A stretch of 22,731 nucleotides of DNA. It comes from Pseudomonadota bacterium (GTDB lineage: Bacteria > Myxococcota_A > Polyangia > Polyangiales > Polyangiaceae). Each line of letters starts with the position of its first letter. Positions within the stretch are counted from its first letter, which is position 1. The DNA lies in NCBI GenBank assembly GCA_023460875.1, contig JAEWOQ010000473.1:1-22731 (forward strand), in the 5' to 3' direction. Positions 11,178 through 19,293 of this stretch are shown one piece after another. The notes under the pieces were generated by a model. That model was given only the letters and a program-made list of their open reading frames with translations. It searched no databases and was not told the DNA's origin. A program made the translations under genes and the position numbers.

Positions 11178-11846
11178 GTGCCTGCCAGCTATTTCGACGT
11201 AGACGGTACCCTCGTGCGGACCAACCTGGTCCATCCGACCATGTACTACCTGCTGAACCAGGGAACGCCCGTGAAGACGGCGCGGCACCTCGGCAAGGCG
11301 CTCCTCCGCGCACCGGCGATGGCCCTGGCGGAGTTCCAGGATCGGCGCCTCTTCAACGAGCTGCTCTACAGCTCTTACTCGGGCGTGAGTGAGGATCGGC
11401 TCGAGCTGCTCGCAGAGGAGGTCTTCGCCAACGTGATGCGGCCCGCCTTGTTCCCGTTCGCCCGGGACCTCGTGCAGAAGTCGAAGCGCGCCGGGCATCG
11501 GGTGGTGCTCGTCTCGGGCGCCCTCGACTGCGTCTTGCGGCACGTCGCCGACCACCTCGGCGCCGACGAGAGCATCGGCAACCGCCTGGAGATCAAGGAC
11601 GGGATCGCCACGGGCAAGATCCTGAAGCCGGTGGTGGCGGGGCCGGAGAAGGCGCGCCTCATCCGCGACCATGCCCGGCTCCACGGCTTCGAGCTGGACG
11701 ATTGCTTTGCCTTCAGCGACAGCTACTCGGACGTGCCGATGCTCAGCGTCGTCGGCCACCCGGCTGCCGTGAACCCGGACAGGCGCCTGTCGCTCCTCGC
11801 CAAGGCCTATGACTGGCCCCAGTTCGACCTGACCGCGGCCCCGTGA
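11178..11846 (+). CDS. HAD-IB family phosphatase (SerB-like hydrolase)
   Basis: A 222-residue soluble HAD-superfamily hydrolase of subfamily IB. Motif I is FDVDGT (Asp7 nucleophile, Asp9 general acid/base), motif II LVSGA (Ser113), motif III Lys158 in GPEKARL, and motif IV FSDSYSDVPML (Asp181, Asp185). The helical cap lies between motifs I and II (about residues 20-100). Relatives include phosphoserine phosphatase and phosphatases acting on lipid or sugar phosphates; the substrate cannot be read from the sequence. I chose the GTG at 11178 because a promoter-like TACAAT lies just upstream and relatives start a few residues before the DxDGT motif. The alternative ATG at 11118 would add 20 Pro/Gly-rich residues and has no ribosome binding site. 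It is divergent from the AsmA-like gene, and a LarA-like gene follows 87 bp downstream on the same strand. Confidence 0.85.
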   Translation: MPASYFDVDGTLVRTNLVHPTMYYLLNQGTPVKTARHLGKALLRAPAMALAEFQDRRLFNELLYSSYSGVSEDRLELLAEEVFANVMRPALFPFARDLVQKSKRAGHRVVLVSGALDCVLRHVADHLGADESIGNRLEIKDGIATGKILKPVVAGPEKARLIRDHARLHGFELDDCFAFSDSYSDVPMLSVVGHPAAVNPDRRLSLLAKAYDWPQFDLTAAP

Positions 11847-11933
11847 CGCCGCACGTGCCGACCTCGGCCGGGCGCGCCGCACCCTTGCCTGCCGCCCACG
11901 AGCCGGACAGAACCCCTGCAAAGTGAATCGAGC

Positions 11934-13514
11934 ATGAACCATCCCTGTGTCGTCACCCTGGAGCGGGACAGTGCTCCCCGCGTGCTGTTCTCCGGAGACC
12001 GCCTGATCGAAGTGGATCTGCCTGCGGGGACGCGCTGCATCTACCCGAAGCCGCCCCTCGAGCCGCTCAGGGACGTCGACGCCGCCATTCGGTACGCGAT
12101 CAACCACCCCGAGGAGTCGGAGCCGCTGTACGCCAAGCTGCGGCCCGGCATGAAGGTGACGATCGCCATCGACGACATCTCCTTGCCGCTCCCCCCCATG
12201 AAGCGGCCGGACGTGCGCGAGCGGGTGCTCACCATCGTCCTGGAGCTCCTGGCGGATCATGGCGTCGACGACGTGGAGATGATCATCGCCACGGGTGTGC
12301 ACCGCCGGATGAAACCCCACGAGATCCGGCACATGGTGGGCGACAAGATCTTCGACGCCTATTACCCCGACCACCTCTACAACCACGACGCCGAGGACGC
12401 GGCCAACATGGTCGTGATCGGCGAGACGCCCCACGGCGAGGAGCTCGAGCTCAACCGCCGCGCCGCGGAGAGCGATCTCATCATCTACGTGAACCTGAAC
12501 TTCGTCCCGATGAACGGGGGCTACAAGTCGGTCGCCGTCGGGCTCACGGGCTACAAGAGCCTGCGCCACCACCACAACCCGAAGACGATCCGCGCCTCGG
12601 ACAGCTACATGGACCCCGCCAAGAGCCAGCTGGCGACGGACATCGGGCGCATGGGGCGGCTCGTCCACCGGAAGCTCAACATTTTCAACATCGAGACGAC
12701 GGTCAACAATCGAATGTTCGATCGTCCCCTCGAGTTCCTGACGAAGAACGAGGACGACCTCACGGGCGGGGAGCGCGCCATGCTCAAGGCGCTGGTGGCG
12801 ACGACGGCGAAGCTGCCCCAGCCCCTGCGCCACACGCTGTTCGATAAGTTCCCGGCGCCGTACGGGGTCACCGGCGTGTGGGCGGGCAACGTCGAGGCGG
12901 TGCACAAGAAGGTCGTCGAGCGCTCCTTCGAGCAGTACCTCGTCCCGATCGCGGGCCAGGCGGACGTCCTCATCTGCCCGATCCCGTTCATCAGCCCCTA
13001 CAACGTGCACGCGTTCTTGAACCCGCTGCTCGTGCAGGTGTTGGCGCAGGGGTACCTGTTCAACATGTACCGTGGGGCGCCCCTGGTGAAGAAGGGGGGC
13101 ACGCTGATCATCACGCACCCGATGACGGACAAGTTCGATCACGAGCAGCACGCGCCGTACATCGACTTCGTCCACCGGCTCCTGCCAGAGACCCGTGACG
13201 CGAACGAGCTGCGGACCCGCTACGAGGAGCAGTTCGCTCAGGATCCGGCGTATCTGCAGATGTTCCGCTCGGGCTACGCCTACCACCCGAGCCACCCCTT
13301 CTTCATGTGGTACTGGGGCGAGAACGGGCGCCAGCACGTCGGGCGGGTCATCGTGGTGGGCGCGGACAACGAGTACATCCCGAAGCTGTTCGGGTACGAG
13401 ACCGCCCCCACGATGGACGACGCGCTGTACCGCGCGAAGGCGGGGCAAGCGCGGTCCCTCGACATCACGTGCCTGCACGTCCCGCCGATCGTCATGGGTG
13501 ACGTGACCATCTGA
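11934..13514 (+). CDS. Divergent LarA-like (lactate racemase N-domain, DUF2088) protein
   Basis: A 526-residue cytoplasmic protein related to the nickel-pincer enzyme LarA. Family landmarks are IATGVHRR (118-125, His123), YNHDAED (149-155), the lysine-bearing MNGGYKSVAVGLTGYKSL (193-210, Lys198) and HHHNP (212-216). By memory of LarA, His123 would match catalytic His108, Lys198 the cofactor-anchoring Lys184 and His214 the nickel ligand His200. The position of the second catalytic His174 holds Leu188/Asn189 instead. It is about 100 residues longer than LarA and ends with a distinctive region (FFMWYWGENGRQHVGRVIVVG). No larB, larC or larE gene for cofactor synthesis is nearby. The upstream HAD phosphatase may share its transcript. 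Lactate racemase activity is therefore doubtful; a different hydroxy-acid epimerase or isomerase is likelier (inference). The ATG at 11934 follows only a weak GAG. Confidence 0.75.
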   Translation: MNHPCVVTLERDSAPRVLFSGDRLIEVDLPAGTRCIYPKPPLEPLRDVDAAIRYAINHPEESEPLYAKLRPGMKVTIAIDDISLPLPPMKRPDVRERVLTIVLELLADHGVDDVEMIIATGVHRRMKPHEIRHMVGDKIFDAYYPDHLYNHDAEDAANMVVIGETPHGEELELNRRAAESDLIIYVNLNFVPMNGGYKSVAVGLTGYKSLRHHHNPKTIRASDSYMDPAKSQLATDIGRMGRLVHRKLNIFNIETTVNNRMFDRPLEFLTKNEDDLTGGERAMLKALVATTAKLPQPLRHTLFDKFPAPYGVTGVWAGNVEAVHKKVVERSFEQYLVPIAGQADVLICPIPFISPYNVHAFLNPLLVQVLAQGYLFNMYRGAPLVKKGGTLIITHPMTDKFDHEQHAPYIDFVHRLLPETRDANELRTRYEEQFAQDPAYLQMFRSGYAYHPSHPFFMWYWGENGRQHVGRVIVVGADNEYIPKLFGYETAPTMDDALYRAKAGQARSLDITCLHVPPIVMGDVTI

Positions 13515-13672
13515 GCGCGCCGGAGGGCCGCAGGGGCGCGCGGCGGCGGCGGTCGTGGGATCACGGCCGCCGTGGGCGGTCCTGGCGCGGCCGGCCCTTC
13601 AGGAGCTCGCAGTGAAGAACGGAGCGCCGGCAGCTCGTGCCGACGCTCCGTCCGTGGGCGCTCCGCCTGCCT
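13515..13672. other. Convergent intergenic region
   Basis: A 158-bp non-coding stretch between two convergent genes. Its first part is GC-rich and simple (GCGGCGGCGG-type). The second part holds the hairpin annotated separately at 13619-13651, and the octamer CGCTCCG of the hairpin arm appears again at 13659-13665. No coding or RNA gene signal was seen. Confidence 0.5.
13619..13651 (-). terminator. Hairpin terminator downstream of the phosphofructokinase gene
   Basis: An inverted repeat with outer arms ACGGAGCG (13619-13626) and CGCTCCGT (13644-13651). After a one-base mismatch, inner arms CGGCA (13628-13632) and TGCCG (13638-13642) continue the stem, leaving a 5-nt loop. Read on the minus strand it starts 21 bp past the stop codon and is followed by the T-containing GTTCTTC, giving a modest U-tract. 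The stem is symmetrical, so it may also stop transcripts of the LarA-like gene arriving from the other side. Confidence 0.65.
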
Positions 13673-14926
13673 TCAGCCCGCGGAGGACGGGGGCTGCGGG
13701 TAGGGGACCGACAGGGGGGCGCCCTTCGGCTGCCGGATGTCGTTCAACAGCTCGCCGAACCAAGGCTGCGCGATGTCGAAGGGCTTGCCGCCCTTGATGC
13801 GCTCGAACTCGATGGCGCGCAGGCGGCCTCCGCGCTCTTCGTCATGGCCGATCACGCCGGGCTCACCGCGCAGGCCGCACTCGACGCCGTGGTCGACCAT
13901 GCTCTTGATGAGGCGCAGGTCGTCGGGGTTGGCTGCCGCCGAACGCGCGAAGTAGCCGGACTTCTGGACGAGGGTCTTCTCGGCGCCGAGCAGCTTGGCG
14001 AACTGCTTGGAGAACCACTGGCCCACGTTCACGGCGTCGAGCTTGTAGTGGTCGAAGGCGTCGCGGGGCACCTGCTCGCCGCGGCTCTCCATCTCCGCGA
14101 CGATCTGGGCCACGCAGGCACCTTCGGACACGAAGAGGTTCACGCAGTCCTGCTCATCCATGACGGCGCGCAGCCGCTCCGCCTCTGCCTCGAGGTCGAA
14201 CTCCATCTCCGGGACGTAGACGGCGTCGACGTCCTTGTGGGAGTGGGCCAGGTTGAGCTCGGGGAGGAAATCCGGGTGGCTGAGGCGCTTGCGGTAGAAG
14301 CGGGCCGTGCAGGCGGTGAGCCAGCCACAGTTGCGGCCCATCACCTCGTGGATGATGAGCATCCGCGGGTTCGCGGAGTGCTCGTTCACGATGTTCTCGA
14401 AGTAGCGGGCCCCTTCCTCGGCCGCCGTCCAGGCGCCGAGGGACTGGCGGATCGGGTAGACGTCGTTGTCGATCGTCTTGGGCAGGCCGACGACGGTGAG
14501 ATCGTAGCCGTTCGTCTTCAGGTAGGCGGCGAGATCCGCGGCGGTGGTGTTGGTGTCGTCGCCGCCGATGGTGTGCAGGATGGTCACGCCGTCGGCAGTG
14601 AGCTGGCGGGCCGCCACCTCGAGGGGGGACTCCCCTTCCTTGACGAGCCCGCGCTGCACGCAGTCCTTCACGTTGGTGAGCTTCACGCGGCTGTTCTGGA
14701 TCGGGCTGCCGCCGTGCTTGTGGAGGACGTGGGCGTTATCGCGGACCTGCTGGGTCACGCGCACGTGGTGACCGCGGAGGAGGCCCTTGTAGCCGCCGAT
14801 GTAGCCGATGATGTCGACTTCGGGGGCGAGCTCGGTGTAGCGCTCGATGAGGCCGCCGACGGCGGACGAGAGACAGGGGGCGAGGCCGCCTGCGGTGAGG
14901 AGGGCGACTTTGTGCTGCTTGCTCAT
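13673..14926 (-). CDS. pfp: Pyrophosphate-dependent 6-phosphofructokinase
   Basis: A 417-residue cytosolic phosphofructokinase that interconverts fructose 6-phosphate and fructose 1,6-bisphosphate in glycolysis or gluconeogenesis. The motif GGDDTNTTAA (121-130) has Asp where ATP-type enzymes have Gly (GGDGS), which in this family favours PPi as phosphoryl donor. PKTIDND (149-155), with Lys150, is the PPi-type active-site signature, containing the catalytic Asp. MGRNCGWL (196-203) binds the sugar phosphate. The N-terminus HKVALLTAGGLAPCLSSAVGG is the phosphate-binding start. I chose the ATG at 14926 because homology begins right after it; upstream in-frame sequence is low-complexity. The preceding bases are pyrimidine-rich with no Shine-Dalgarno site. 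It is a single-gene unit bounded by a hairpin terminator and a divergent control region. The donor assignment is from motifs only. Confidence 0.88.
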   Translation of the reverse strand: MSKQHKVALLTAGGLAPCLSSAVGGLIERYTELAPEVDIIGYIGGYKGLLRGHHVRVTQQVRDNAHVLHKHGGSPIQNSRVKLTNVKDCVQRGLVKEGESPLEVAARQLTADGVTILHTIGGDDTNTTAADLAAYLKTNGYDLTVVGLPKTIDNDVYPIRQSLGAWTAAEEGARYFENIVNEHSANPRMLIIHEVMGRNCGWLTACTARFYRKRLSHPDFLPELNLAHSHKDVDAVYVPEMEFDLEAEAERLRAVMDEQDCVNLFVSEGACVAQIVAEMESRGEQVPRDAFDHYKLDAVNVGQWFSKQFAKLLGAEKTLVQKSGYFARSAAANPDDLRLIKSMVDHGVECGLRGEPGVIGHDEERGGRLRAIEFERIKGGKPFDIAQPWFGELLNDIRQPKGAPLSVPYPQPPSSAG

Positions 14927-15242
14927 GTGGAGTTCGAAGGGGGGGTAAGATCGACGGAGCCGTCGAGCGGTCCGTTGGGTAGCACTTTCCCCCACCGAGG
15001 CGCAGTGTGCACCCCTGGAAAAGTGCGCAGGGGGGCAGCTCTCATGGAAGCGGCGAATCGGGCCGCTCCCGCGCCCCCGCCGCGGAAGAGCCCGCGGCGA
15101 AGGGGAGAACACTGGTCCCGCAGCCCCCTCCGCCGCCGCTCTCCGTCGCTCGCTGCCGCTGCCGCGCCGCCGCCGCCGCGCGTCCGGTGCGCGGCACCTC
15201 GCCCCTTGCCATCCGCTGCGGGCGGCCGCAGAGTCGTCGTCG
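14927..15242. promoter_or_regulatory. Divergent control region between pfp and the redox operon
   Basis: A 316-bp non-coding stretch. Near pfp it holds the inverted repeat TCGACGG-AG-CCGTCGA at 14951-14966 and a looser inverted pair GCACTTTCC (14982-14990) and GGAAAAGTGC (15017-15026). From about 15060 to 15240 the DNA is simple and very GC-rich (GCCGCC runs near 15165-15180), with no start signals that I trust. No clear -35/-10 pair could be placed for either side. Confidence 0.45.
14951..14966. promoter_or_regulatory. Inverted repeat, possible operator of pfp
   Basis: Seven-base arms TCGACGG and CCGTCGA are separated by AG. The loop is too short for an RNA hairpin, so a dimeric DNA-binding protein is the more natural reader. 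It ends 25 bp before the pfp start codon. A chance palindrome in GC-rich DNA remains possible. Confidence 0.3.
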
Positions 15243-16451
15243 ATGGTGCACCGCTCACCTCGGGGGCCGGCGGTCCTGGCGTTCGCCGGTGCCGTCCTGG
15301 GGATTACGTTCTCCGCGTACTCCACGGCGGATTACGCGGAGCACCTCGACCGGCGCGTGCACGATCTGCACTGCAGCTTCGTCCCCGGGGCACAAGCCAC
15401 CGGGGAGGCCGAGGCGTGCCGCTCGGCGATGTACAGCCCGTACTCCGCGCTGTTCAAGGAAGAGATGTGGGGCGGCGTGCCCATTTCCCTCTTCGGGTTG
15501 GGCGCCTTCGTCTTCCTCGCCACCTTCGCGCTGTACCTCGTCCTCGCGGGGCCGCGGGCGCCGCGCCGCGCCGTGAGCTTCTACGGATGGGTGGGGATCA
15601 CGCCGCTGTTCGTGAGCGTGGCCATGTTCACGCTCTCCATCACGCGGGTAGGAGCCCTCTGCAAGACCTGCGTGGGCATCTACGCGGCCAGCGTCATCGT
15701 GGCCGCGGGGGCGCTCTGGGCGGTCACGCGGACGGGCCACGGCGAAGGCGCCGCCCGGCCGCCGGCGGCGCTGGGGCGGCTCCTCCCCCTGGCTTGGCTC
15801 TTGGCGATGGGGCTCGTCACTGCGCTCCCAGCGTGGGTCTACGCCCAGGGGGTGCCCGACCATCGACCGTACCTGACGGGCTGCGGTCACCTCGAGCAGC
15901 CGAAGGAGCCTCACGATGCTCTCATCCGGATCCAGGGGGCGAACGCGGTTCAACCGACCATCCTGTTCGAAGACCCTCTGTGCCCCACCTGCAAGGCCTT
16001 CCACGATCGGTTGAGCGCGGAGGGCGCGTTGGATCGCCTCGACATCCAGCTCGTCCTGTTCCCCTTGGACAGCGAGTGCAACTGGATGCTCGATCGCCCG
16101 CTCCATCCGGGTGCCTGCACCGTCAGCAAAGTGATCCTCTGCGCCCAGAATCCCCTGACGGCGCTGGAGTGGGCCTTCGACCACCAGGAGGAGCTCACAC
16201 GGGTCGGGGCCGAGGGAGACCCCGCCCTGCGAGAGTACCTGTCGCAGCGCTTCGGCGCGGAGATGCTCGGCTGCGTCGACGCTCGTGAGACGAAGGTGCG
16301 GCTCAACCGGCACCTGCACTTCGCAGCCGACAACTCCGTGCCCGTGTCGACCCCGCAAGTGTACCTGGGCGATCTGCGGCTGTGCGATGAGGACACGGAC
16401 ATCGGGCTCCGCTACGCCCTGAAGCAGCTCGCCCCGGGGGTGCTGCGATGA
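15243..16451 (+). CDS. VKOR-thioredoxin fusion (periplasmic disulfide-forming enzyme)
   Basis: A 402-residue membrane protein joining a vitamin K epoxide reductase domain to a thioredoxin/DsbA-like domain. The VKOR part (about 10-200) has membrane segments near 9-27, 80-101, 115-133, 144-162 and 178-200. Its loop cysteines are Cys44 and Cys59, followed by SAMYSPYS, and the quinone-side CxxC is CKTC (140-143). The C-terminal domain (about 225-402) has ILFEDPLCPTCKAF with CPTC at 247-250 and a cis-Pro-like VPVSTPQVYLG. Known bacterial VKOR fusions pass electrons from secreted thiols through the thioredoxin domain to VKOR and on to quinone, replacing DsbA/DsbB. Extra cysteines at 214, 279, 292 and 300 are unusual. 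It is the first gene of a four-gene operon; the next gene overlaps it by ATGA. The start at 15243 has only a weak ribosome binding site. Confidence 0.88.
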   Translation: MVHRSPRGPAVLAFAGAVLGITFSAYSTADYAEHLDRRVHDLHCSFVPGAQATGEAEACRSAMYSPYSALFKEEMWGGVPISLFGLGAFVFLATFALYLVLAGPRAPRRAVSFYGWVGITPLFVSVAMFTLSITRVGALCKTCVGIYAASVIVAAGALWAVTRTGHGEGAARPPAALGRLLPLAWLLAMGLVTALPAWVYAQGVPDHRPYLTGCGHLEQPKEPHDALIRIQGANAVQPTILFEDPLCPTCKAFHDRLSAEGALDRLDIQLVLFPLDSECNWMLDRPLHPGACTVSKVILCAQNPLTALEWAFDHQEELTRVGAEGDPALREYLSQRFGAEMLGCVDARETKVRLNRHLHFAADNSVPVSTPQVYLGDLRLCDEDTDIGLRYALKQLAPGVLR

Positions 16452-17236
16452 CCGCCGGGCACCACCTTGGTGACACGCAGCCCCTGGAGGCCAAGGCGCG
16501 GCCAGCCGGGGGTGGTGACCCGGGACCGGGCGTCGCCGCGGCGCCGGGCATCATCGCTTGCTTGGCGGGCGCTCTGCTCACGGCCGCGGTGTGCTTCTCG
16601 GTCTCTAGCAAGGTGGCCGCCGCCAAGGAGCGGCTGATGCTGCCGGAGGCGGAGAGCGCTCCTCAGGTGGCCGTCGCGGCGGAGGCCGAGGTCGCGTACT
16701 GCACCCCCCGCTTCAAGGAGGTGCTCGAGCGGGTGCTGCACTCGTGCGGGCTCGCCGGAGGCGAGACGCGGCGCGGCTGCAAGCCCGCAGACGTGAAGAC
16801 CTTCGCGTCCATCAGCGACGAAGACTTCAACGAGCTCTTTACCCCCCTCCAGGAACGTGGCGCCGTGCTTCGCTTCGACAGCGGCTCCCACGAGCTCGAC
16901 GTGGGCGCAAAGAAGGTGCTCGAGGAGAAATGGTTCGAGCGCCGGGGCGCCCGCTACTTCTTCGTGGTCGCTCGCGCGTCCAAGACGGGTACGCCGGCGC
17001 AGAACCGCGCCCTGTCCCATCGGCGCGCCAACTCCGTCATGTTCCACCTCGCGGAGATCTCGGGCGAGCCCCAGGCCGATCTGGAGCGGAAGGTCGGCTT
17101 GCTCTGGCTCGGCAACGAGTACGCGCAGCTGTCGGCGGACTACTGTGAATGGCCGAGCTCACGGCCGGACGACAAGTGTGGCGAGGAGCCGATCAACCGC
17201 AGCGCCTTCGTCTCTTGGGTGGATTGCAGGCTTTGA
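16448..17236 (+). CDS. Membrane-anchored OmpA-like protein with six conserved-looking cysteines
   Basis: A 262-residue protein with one anchor at about 34-53, leaving residues 54-262 in the periplasm. The C-terminal half resembles an OmpA/Pal peptidoglycan-binding domain: VLRFDSGSHELDVGAKKVLEE (140-160), YFFVVARASKTGTPAQNRALSHRRANSV (170-197) and the closing INRSAFVSWVDC, which sits where the family has NRRVEI. It lacks the exact TD(x10)G-type pattern, so it is a divergent member. Periplasmic cysteines at 85, 100, 111, 233, 244 and 260 could form three disulfides. Its start overlaps the VKOR-fusion stop (ATGA), so it is a plausible client of that enzyme (inference). The stop codon overlaps the ribosome binding site of the next gene. 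Confidence 0.62.
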   Translation: MTAGHHLGDTQPLEAKARPAGGGDPGPGVAAAPGIIACLAGALLTAAVCFSVSSKVAAAKERLMLPEAESAPQVAVAAEAEVAYCTPRFKEVLERVLHSCGLAGGETRRGCKPADVKTFASISDEDFNELFTPLQERGAVLRFDSGSHELDVGAKKVLEEKWFERRGARYFFVVARASKTGTPAQNRALSHRRANSVMFHLAEISGEPQADLERKVGLLWLGNEYAQLSADYCEWPSSRPDDKCGEEPINRSAFVSWVDCRL

Positions 17237-17244
17237 GGACGCTC

Positions 17245-17952
17245 ATGCACAATCGCGGTCTGCCCTGGGCAGCGCTCTTGCTCTCTCAATCGTTGGTCGG
17301 GGGATGTGACGACGGCGAGAAGCCGACGGCGACGGCGCCCCGCGCCCGGAGTCAGGCGGTGGTCGTCGCCGCGGGATCCGCCGAGAGCCCAGGGGCGGAT
17401 GCGCGGCCCACGGCGACGGAGGCGAAGACCCCCTCGGAGGGGAGCCCCTCACGCCCCCTGTGCGAGCCGCTGCGCGCCTCTGCCCGCAAGACCGTGCCCG
17501 GGGAGGTGTCCCGAGCCGCGGCGCAGGGGGCGGTTCCCCTGGGCCCGCAGCTCGCCGTCGGCGGAGGGCGGGTGATCTGGATCAACTTTTGGGCGGCCTG
17601 GTGTGTGCCGTGCAAGGAGGAGATCCCGCGGCTCTTGGCCTGGGAGAAAGAGCTCGCCGCCGCTGGGGTGCCCTTCGACGTGCAGTTCGTCTCGTTGGAC
17701 GACGATCCCCGACAGCTCCAGGCGTTCCTGGACGCGCAACCGGGGGAGGGCCTGCGGCGCACCTATTGGCTGCGCGAAGGGAGCCAAAGGGAAGAGTGGC
17801 TCGCGCGGGTGGGGCTGGACGTCGATCCGCGCCTCCCCCTGCATCTCGTGGTGGGGGGTGACGGTAAGTCCCACTGCGTCGTCGATGGCGCGGTGGAGGA
17901 CGGGGACCGCGCGGAGGCGCTGCGGATCGCCCGGGCGGCGGCGGGGAACTGA
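17245..17952 (+). CDS. TlpA/ResA-like thioredoxin-fold lipoprotein
   Basis: A 235-residue thiol-disulfide protein. The ATG at 17245 has GAGG at 17235-17238 with 6-nt spacing and starts a lipoprotein signal (hydrophobic 7-18, then LVGGC with Cys21). An ATG at 17149 in the same frame would add 32 residues without signal character, so I reject it. Asp at +2 would mean inner-membrane retention by the E. coli rule, which may not apply here. Residues 22-100 are a Pro/Ala/Thr-rich linker. The thioredoxin fold begins about 105 with VIWINFWAAWCVPCKEEIP, active-site CVPC at 120-123, and a cis-Pro region LPLHLVV near 197. It probably reduces or relays electrons to secreted thiols, the counterpart of the oxidising VKOR fusion two genes upstream (inference). 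Confidence 0.85.
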   Translation: MHNRGLPWAALLLSQSLVGGCDDGEKPTATAPRARSQAVVVAAGSAESPGADARPTATEAKTPSEGSPSRPLCEPLRASARKTVPGEVSRAAAQGAVPLGPQLAVGGGRVIWINFWAAWCVPCKEEIPRLLAWEKELAAAGVPFDVQFVSLDDDPRQLQAFLDAQPGEGLRRTYWLREGSQREEWLARVGLDVDPRLPLHLVVGGDGKSHCVVDGAVEDGDRAEALRIARAAAGN

Positions 17953-17976
17953 CGGCTGCGGACCGAGGAGGCAGAT

Positions 17977-19269
<1,293 letters not shown>

Positions 19270-19293
19270 GCCACGGCTCCTGCGAAGGACCGC

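Noticed and set aside
11055..13478. An 807-codon open frame on the minus strand opposite the HAD and LarA-like genes
   Set aside because: Its translation is Arg/Val/His-rich low-complexity sequence mirroring the codon bias of the real plus-strand genes, which carry clear family motifs.
14927..15325. An in-frame N-terminal extension of the phosphofructokinase
   Set aside because: The family N-terminus starts right after the ATG at 14926 and the upstream frame is Arg/Ala-rich intergenic sequence.
15007..15576. A plus-strand open frame over the pfp/VKOR intergenic region
   Set aside because: Low-complexity Pro/Arg/Ala sequence overlapping the VKOR gene in another frame, with no start signal.
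13637..16288. An 883-codon plus-strand open frame across pfp and the VKOR fusion
   Set aside because: It is antisense to a well-supported phosphofructokinase and out of frame with the VKOR fusion; no family motif appears.
17149..17244. An earlier ATG for the TlpA-like lipoprotein
   Set aside because: It would lie inside the OmpA-like gene and bury the lipoprotein signal; the ATG at 17245 has a proper ribosome binding site and begins a signal peptide.
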